DNA of 64,000 bases from Trachythela sp. YZ-2020 (Eukaryota > Cnidaria > Anthozoa > Malacalcyonacea > Clavulariidae): NCBI GenBank assembly GCA_016169945.1, contig JADLSH010000236.1:4884001-4948000 (forward strand). Direction: 5' to 3'. Below the pieces are notes generated by a model, which was given only the letters and a program-made list of their open reading frames with translations, did no database searches and was not told where the DNA came from. Every line of letters starts with the position of its first letter. Position 1 is the stretch's first letter. Both the position numbers and the translations under genes were made by a program. Below are positions 57,606 through 64,000 of this stretch, piece by piece.

Positions 57606-60020
57606 GAGGGCATTATTATTATTGTTATCATTATTATTATTATTATTGAAACTTCTTTAAGCACACGGTGGCCTTTCAGTTGCCTGGTTTTCAAAGGGCC
57701 GTGTGATTTACATTATTAAATGTTAACTGTTTACAAAAATTCTTTAATTAAGGTAATTAGGTATTTACAAATATTAAAATATATCAGCATAGTGTTTCGT
57801 ACTTAATTATGATTATAATGGTTATTTAAACAGTTTTTAAAAGAGTTTATGGAGAGGCTCTCGTATTCATCAATTAGTTCATCGGGTAGGCTATTCCAGG
57901 ACACGGCTCCTCGATATGAAAAACTACGTTTCATGAAGTTAGTTTTAGGTTGATCTAAGTGGAGCATGCGATCATTGTTTCTTAGCTTGTACCTATCATT
58001 GTGGCGGAAGGTGAATAATTCGGATATGTAATTAGGCGTTGCTTTTTGTAGTGCTTTGAACGTCATTACATGTTCTCGCTTTTTAAGTGTGGTATCAATT
58101 GGTTCCCATTTCAAGTGCTCAAAAATTTCAGATGATCTAGTTTCGTAGTTTGCCCCTGTTATTACGCGAGCGGCTCTTTTTTGAAGTTTATATAATTTGT
58201 TCATATTAGTAACGTTGCCGTCATGCCAAACAGTGGAACAGTAGGTAAAGTGTGGAAGAACAAGTGAATTGTACATTGTCAATAGTGCGTCCTCTGTTAC
58301 AAATTGTTTTGCTCTTCTTAAAAGGGCAACACATTTTGATATTTTCTTGCATTGACTGTCCACTTGTTCTTGCCATCTTAGCTGTTCGTCACAAGTTACC
58401 CCTAGAGTCTTTTTATCTGTCACTCTATTTATCATGTGATCCCCCAATGGCCACAAGTGGGTCAACTGGTATCTCTCTGCCTTTGTCGGGATCCAATGAC
58501 CATGTATTCTGTTTTGTTTTTGTTAAGTGTAAGTTTATTGGAAGTTAGCCAGATTTGAATGTTGTCAAGTTCTATGTTCATTTTTTTCTCAATTTCTACT
58601 GATGAATTTCCTTGACATGGTATGTTTGTGTCATCAGCGAACATTGATGCCGATGTCGTTTCTAAACAGTTTGGTAAATCGTTTATGTACATTAGAAACA
58701 GCAGTGGACCAAGATTTGATCCTTGGGGGACACCGCATGTAATAGTTTCGATATTTGATTCAGAATGGTTGATTTTACATATTTGCTTACGTTCTGAAAG
58801 GTAAGATTTGAACCAGTGTAAGGCTATTCCACGTATTCCGTAACGCTCTAATTTGGCGATAAGTATTTCATGGTTGACTGTGTCAAAGGCTTTTTTTAGA
58901 TCAAGAAATAGTATACCATTGATAAATCCTTTATCCATATTGACAAGGCATTGATTTATAGTATGTAATAGGGAAGTTTCTGTTGAGTGCCCAGTTCGAA
59001 AGCCTGACTGTTGTGGCACTATTATATTTGTTTCCACTAAAAAGTTATTTATTTGGTCATAAACTAATTTTTCGAGTATTTTTGTGACTGCAGATAAAAC
59101 AGATATAGGCCTGTAATTATCGCAGTTTGATTTTTCTCCCGATTTGTAAATGGGGCTGACCTTTGCAATCTTTGTTTCATCTGGAAATATTCCAGTACTT
59201 AAAGACAAGTTAAAAACGTATACTAGTGAATTGACAATTGTGTTTCCTGCGGCTTTTAGTAATTTGTTTGATATTATGTCAAAAGTGGAGTGGATCTAAA
59301 CCGTTAGGAGTAATATTTATTGCTAATTTTGGGCCTATGGTAGAAAAATAGTTATTGAATTCGTTTGATATATTTTTGTTGCTGTGTTACCGTTCACTAT
59401 TAACTCTTTAATTATTGTGCATTTTAATTGCTTGTTGAGAATTTCGTTTATGGTTTTCCAGCTTTCCTTGCTATTTTTGCTATTTTCTAGTTTGGTTTTG
59501 TAATAGTTTGCCTTGGCTTCTTTGACTAGTCTGTTTACTTGATTTTTACATTGTTTGTAGGACTCATGGAAAGCTGTTGAATTCAAACTGACAGCTTTCT
59601 TTTTTAGATAATCTCTACGATAAATCTTTGTTTTTATATCATTATTTAGCCATGGCTTATACTCACTTTTGACTTTTCTTTGTCTGACTGGTGCGTGAAA
59701 GTTCGCAATTTCAAGGAATGTCTCTTTCCAGTCATTCCACGCTTTATTTGGGTCGCAATATGGAATGCTGAACGCTTCTCTTAAATCTTGTTGAAATTGA
59801 GTTGTGTTGAAATGTTTAAATTGCCTTGTTTCGACTATCTTTGGTTTCTGTTTTGGAATACCAATTTTTCTGCATATGTAAACTAAATTGTGGTCACTTA
59901 TCCCTAAGTGTATGACTCCCGAGTCTATAGTTTTTGAGTCGTCTATTTTAGTAAGTATTACATCTAGTAATGTTTGTGTAGTACTAGAATACTGGGTTTG
60001 GTGGATAATCCAAGTGAGTA
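57606..60020 (-). mobile_element. Second L2/CR1-like LINE
   Basis: Minus-strand order: endonuclease end (LLDVILTKID, HLGISDHNLVYICRK; 60033-59335), RT (DNYRPISVLSAVTKILEKLV, QQSGFRTGHSTETSLLHTIN, LFLDLKKAFDTVNHEIL, GVPQGSNLGPLLFLMYINDL, FADDTN; 59208-58462), and the C-terminal domain (KKTLGVTCDEQLRWQEQVDS, LPHFTYCSTVWHDGN, AVSWNSLPDEL; 58465-57803). (ATT)n tail at 57612-57650. A different subfamily from the 53.7-kb copy, and better preserved. Its upstream part is cut by a SINE. Confidence 0.9.
57803..59208 (-). pseudogene. LINE reverse transcriptase core and C-terminal domain
   Basis: Two overlapping minus frames (59208-58462 and 58465-57803) need one shift at about 58463. The catalytic FADD is intact near 58640, and the motifs run in order from NYRPIS to WNSLP. 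Copies the element RNA into DNA at the target nick in this family. Confidence 0.87.
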
Positions 60021-60228
60021 GAAATATACACAATTTAAGACCTAACCAGGAACGGTTGCGAAAAATGCAACACTAGGTCCTCTGACAGGAATTGAACCCA
60101 CGGCCCTGCGATTCCGGTGCAGCGCTCTAACCAACTGAGCTACAGAGGCCAGTTGCTGAGCTGTAACCGTAAGTTCTGTATATATAGGCTATCGTGTGTG
60201 CGGGTTGTGATAAGGTGTTCATTGCTCT
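60021..60228 (-). mobile_element. tRNA-derived SINE
   Basis: On the minus strand: ccttatcacaacccgcacac, box A gtagctcagttggttagagc, box B ggttcaattcctgtc, tail cgttcctggttaggtcttaa. Same family as 5047-5255. Sits at the 5' edge of the LINE. Confidence 0.83.
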
Positions 60229-60769
60229 GTAGCAAGGAGGTACAGTTAAGGTCTCCGGCATAAGGGGCACATCCGCCTCCACGTTTTCCCCTAGGTACCT
60301 TTGTTCTAGATATAAATTCCCTTAAGACGTAGTGTCCCCTATTACCGTAATTTATCTTATTTTGTCCAGGCACCTTGGTTGGGGGGGGAGGCTTATTGGA
60401 GAGGGGGTGGGGCTTAGTTGAGAACAGGGGTGGGGTTTACTTATTTTTTCCCGTAATAGGAATTGCTAAATTTTTTCGTTCAATAATATATTCAAGAACG
60501 GTACAATGTGTAAAGAAAATAAAAAAAATCTTATGTGTTTTAAGGAGGGAGGGGCTTAATTATTGGGGCACTCCCCAATAAATGATAAATTGAAGGGGGG
60601 CATATTACTGAGGGGGCGTATTTGAGAGGGGGTGACCCCATTTTCGCCGTTATATTGATGGGCAGTGCCAGAATTCAATTATATTAATATTAATACGCAG
60701 AATGATACGTAATTTTATAAATTGTTAATAAAGCATTGAACGGATAATCCATCTCATCATTTACAATGC
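60229..60769. other. G-rich unassigned stretch
   Basis: Contains gggggtggggcttagttgag and similar purine-rich patches; no coding recognised. Confidence 0.4.
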
Positions 60770-60777
60770 AAAATACT

Positions 60778-61688
60778 CAGGAGCGTGGCGAACGAATCAC
60801 GATGGGAGGGGGGGGGAGGTGTCATATCATTATGACCAACTTTTCCGATGGAAATCACCAACTTTTTTGTCTTTCTATATACAAATTTTTGTATCACAAT
60901 TCTGGGGGAAAACGAGAGAATTGATAAAAACCTGAAGTTGTATATGATCGGATATGACAGGGACTCTGCTAAGCCGCTTCTAACGTTCATTTGAACTACA
61001 CAAATATCACTTCAACTCTGAAAGGGTTATAAATGTTACATTGTTAACAAGCATGTTTAGCAATTACAATTTAACAATTAACAATTAAATTTCTTCGTCA
61101 CTGAACTGGCCCAAACAGCTTTCAATTGCCGTTATTGTCCTGACACTCCATCTCCTTTTAGTACGTTTTTCCAAATGCAAGCATTTTTTATAAAATAGAA
61201 AGGATCAAAGAAAGATGAATGAGGCAATGCGTATATCAGATGCGTGCTGGTCCTATTTGTCAGGGTAGGCCAACTGGGAATTTGGCGCCCCTATAGCAAA
61301 ACGTGACCTCATGTTAAGGGCAGTTCCTAAGGAGGGTCTGGGGGTTCTCTCCCAGAAAATGTTAGATTTTTACGCTTCAGATACCATTTTCGGCATTTTT
61401 CGAAGCAAATTTGCACAAAAATCTCGACAAACTTTAACTTTGAGATGTCATTTTTAGTTAGTATTAAATATAAGAAACAAACGGAATGAATCAATGTACA
61501 AGAGGTTTAATGATTAACATATTCTCCTCAGCATGACGCACTTTAGCGAAAGCCTCTTTATAAGTTTCCACATTAAGATCCTGGAAATTTCTCAATATTT
61601 TTTGACCAACAACCAACCATATTTAGAATTATTGGGGGGAGAGCGTCACACCCCCCCCCCCCCACGCTTCCCGGTCGCCACGCTCCTG
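60778..61688. mobile_element. hAT-type non-autonomous element, 8-bp target duplication
   Basis: Ends caggagcgtggcga / tcgccacgctcctg; AAAATACT on both sides (60770-60777, 61689-61696). Internal C-run and a ggagggtctgggggttctct block; no transposase. Confidence 0.88.
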
Positions 61689-61968
61689 AAAATACTGTCG
61701 TTTGCATCCAACGATAAACAGTAGCAGATAAAAACATTGTCTATTCTCGCGTAAAACTTTCATGTTTGTCAAGAGCATCTGAGTCTTGAGAGGTTTTTTT
61801 ATAACACTTAACACGCATAAAAATAGTACCATCCAGTCACGATCCAGTGATGGGAATTGTGAAGTTATGGTAATGAAGATTAGAGTGAGACTAGTTCAAT
61901 GTGATTCGCCATTCTCCCAAGTCCCAACCCGCGAGAGCTGCCTTGCAGGCTAGCCTTTCCATAACACC

Positions 61969-62343
61969 ACCAGCCTCGTACCCAGACGCTTTTAAGGAAA
62001 ATAATAAAAATCGCATTCAGCTAATTTATAGAGATCAGTGGCTATGCTGAGCGAGCGCGCGGGGGTGCTTGGGGAAGTCGCGACGAAGCAATGTAGCGCC
62101 TGGCAGAAAATGACCGATTTCTAGACAATTTCGACCGATTTCTGGACAATCGTATATAACTTCTGAATTCTTCGTTCATGTTTGACCTATTTTTTGCTTC
62201 TGTCTGGTAACTTGTACTTGATGCTACCTTGGATAATCTGCCAAGCACCTCCGCGCGCTCGCTCAGCTTAGCCACTGATCTCTATAAATAAGCTGAATGC
62301 GATATTTTTTCTTTTCCTTAAAAGCGCCTGGGTACGAGGCTGT
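61969..62343. mobile_element. Foldback MITE
   Basis: Ends cagcctcgtacccagacgct / gcgcctgggtacgaggctg; arms of about 105 bp share tagagatcagtggctatgct and gagcgagcgcgcgg, with a 150-bp loop. Confidence 0.82.
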
Positions 62344-62425
62344 AAAAGGCACCACAAATATGTCAAAACAATGACTCAATGAGTGACTGGATGGCATGGA
62401 GAACAGTGAGATTTTTACCTAAGTC

Positions 62426-62655
62426 ACAGAATAGGAAATGACCAGAAAGGCCACTCAGCAGTGCAACGTGACACCCTATTTTTATGCAGTTATCTGGCCA
62501 AAATAATGGCGGACCAGCCAGTTCAGCGTGTTTATTGGTCAGAAAATGCAATTGACTGGCTAGAGTAATGAACATGCGTAATGCGACATGCGCAGCGTCA
62601 AAAACTTCAAAGGTTCGGCCTCAAGTGGCCCTTCTAGTCATTTCCTATTCTATGC
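62426..62655. mobile_element. MITE related to the 25898 copy
   Basis: Ends agaataggaaatgaccagaa / ttctagtcatttcctattct with an inner gaaaggccactc pair, similar in plan to the MITE at 25898-26100 (gaccagtagggccactc). Confidence 0.78.
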
Positions 62656-63119
62656 CTAAGTGTTAGGCGAAAAGCTCATTGTGGCTATATGCAAAACACG
62701 AATGATAATTAAAATCAGTTAAGCTTCTCAACCACATGTCATGATCTGAACTGCAATGTTATCTCGACACCGAAAGCGTTATTTGGATCGGAAGTCAAAA
62801 CCCAAACTACCTTATTAAGAGCCAGGATTAGACAAAAGAAATCGTTGGGTTACTGTACTAGAATACAGATTCCGACGTTGCAAGCAATGGTTCTTGATCA
62901 GAGAGTTCTAGACTGTACGAGCGAAAATATGTACAACGCGACTATATGTAATATGTTTGTAATCACATGCCTCGTAGCAGTGCATGGTCGACATGGTCGA
63001 CATGGTGAACCAAGCTTTGGTCTTTCGCCGTATACCCGGGTCACAGTGTTGATTTATCTAACGCGTGGTAGTTAACATTGTGCTGTTGGATTGAGCTGCC
63101 CGATCGCCGTTTATGCATG
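62656..63119. other. Unassigned stretch
   Basis: A 76-codon ORF (62845-63075) has no recognised domain; nothing else seen. Confidence 0.35.
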
Positions 63120-63127
63120 GTGAGTAC

Positions 63128-63232
63128 TAGCCTCCTCCGCAGGCATCGCCTTAAAATTGGCGGGCAGAAATTATTTGCTGGAAAAAAACAACCTACCCCG
63201 GGGGTCCATGAGATGCCTGCGGAGGAGGCTAG
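63128..63232. mobile_element. Tiny hAT-type MITE, 8-bp target duplication
   Basis: Ends tagcctcctccgcaggcatc / gatgcctgcggaggaggcta; GTGAGTAC on both sides (63120-63127, 63233-63240). 105 bp. Confidence 0.88.
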
Positions 63233-63240
63233 GTGAGTAC

Positions 63241-63712
63241 AAAATATTTATACCTTAATTGACATACGACCAATGGGATATATTTATGTCTGTTTGTAGT
63301 CATAGGGCCTGATACCCAGCCTAGCTAGTCTGTTTGGCACTTTCTCGAATATATATTCAGAACTTAAATGTCCAGCCACATGTAATATATAATATTAGTG
63401 CCGAAACCAAAATCAAAACCTGACCGTGAAACACTAAATCATCTACACATGTAAAAACGCACAAGTTGTAACAAACCAGCGGCAGACTTTGTACCAGTGT
63501 GCCTTATCAGAATGTGTTCGCACTGCTTGTTCCTAGCTTGTTGACAAGTTGGCAACGGCCTGTTGGGAACTTGCCTGACCCGCCTTGTGCTGCGACCACG
63601 CGCGATATCCACGCGATCGAGTTGGAGCCTGGGGACGAGGCTGGGAACTTGCTACAATTAAGGTTGTTGATTCAACACACTTGTTACGAGTTGTTCCAAC
63701 AAAATACTAAAT
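63241..63712. other. Unassigned stretch
   Basis: An 87-codon ORF (63499-63762) runs into the repeat at 63713 and has no domain. A ttgttgacaagttggcaacg segment hints at a degenerate palindrome. Confidence 0.35.
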
Positions 63713-64000
63713 TATATAATCTTTCATGTAGACTTTATATTAATGTAAAAACGCGTAGTTGATTAAATACGAGCCCGAATACATCTTCAAAATTTCGGGG
63801 TTTCAAAATCGTTTCTGAATATAGTCTTAATCAGCGCTGTAATTTTATTGTCTGACACGATTGAATATATATTTAGAATTTCGGGTTTTTAAGGGTTGTG
63901 TCTATTATTAGATCAGTGGTTGTGTTACTATCATGCTTTATACCACTAAAATGGGCGTGAATCTATACAACAAAGTCGAATCTCTAAGCAATAGTATGAC
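63713..64000 (+). mobile_element. Left arm of a second long-TIR element F, cut by window end
   Basis: ataatctttcatgtagactt, gcgctgtaattttattgtct and actatcatgctttataccac match 19969-20300 in order. Confidence 0.82.

Noticed and set aside
60060..60150. tRNA gene on the minus strand
   Set aside because: Same SINE family and tail as 5047-5255; not a stand-alone tRNA.
57514..64000. Plexin RasGAP exons downstream
   Set aside because: Scanned the region after the stop; only LINE, SINE and MITE sequence seen.

Overview
This is a eukaryotic, animal-type nuclear window. It has spliced exons with GT-AG borders, tRNA-derived SINEs, L2/CR1-like and RTE-like retrotransposons, a BEL/Pao LTR element, a Helitron and many MITEs. 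The mix, together with a plexin-type receptor, fits an early-branching marine metazoan, most likely a cnidarian. That is inference; nothing here identifies a species.

One host gene can be supported. It runs on the + strand from before the window (first exon seen 2529-2654) to a stop at 57512-57514. I traced 24 exons, all with AG/GT borders and matching phases, totalling 3915 nt (1304 codons plus stop). The ectodomain is that of a plexin: the last strand of a Sema domain, PSI1, a plexin IPT, PSI2, IPT, PSI3 and four more IPT domains, then one transmembrane helix made by joining exons 19 and 20. The cytoplasmic tail (about 483 residues) is not plexin-like. No RBD or split RasGAP is visible. The tail is built from tandem copies of one symmetric phase-1 exon rich in tyrosine motifs (YVIP, YEEP, YxAL, YQKL), including pairs spaced like an ITAM (YxxL-x12-YxxL). 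Two copies are full (444 nt each), one is cut short by the stop codon, and exon 21 is a short relic of the same unit. I consider this the most interesting thing in the window.

The rest is mostly mobile DNA in the introns. Layout: 484-1268 minisatellite and LINE 3' end; 1354-1835 reverse transcriptase fragment; 2529-16491 exons 1-18, with a decayed antisense RTE element (5.8-8.4 kb), SINEs and foldback MITEs in the introns; 16.5-30.1 kb (intron 18) a chain of large foldback elements, two sharing terminal GGGGAATC-rich repeats; 30095-30218 exon 19; 30.2-51.45 kb (intron 19) another foldback element, a mariner-type MITE nest (31.3-37.4 kb) and an antisense Helitron (37.7-50.9 kb) interrupted by a BEL/Pao element with 180-bp LTRs (44670-50448); 51454-57514 exons 20-24, with an L2-like element inserted between two tail-unit exons; 57.6-64 kb a second L2-like element, a SINE, hAT-type MITEs and the start of another long-TIR element.

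If the gene is expressed as read, it would be a surface receptor with a semaphorin-receptor ectodomain that signals through phosphotyrosine docking instead of through a GTPase-activating domain. Upstream Sema exons, and any alternative 3' exons beyond 64 kb, cannot be seen here.
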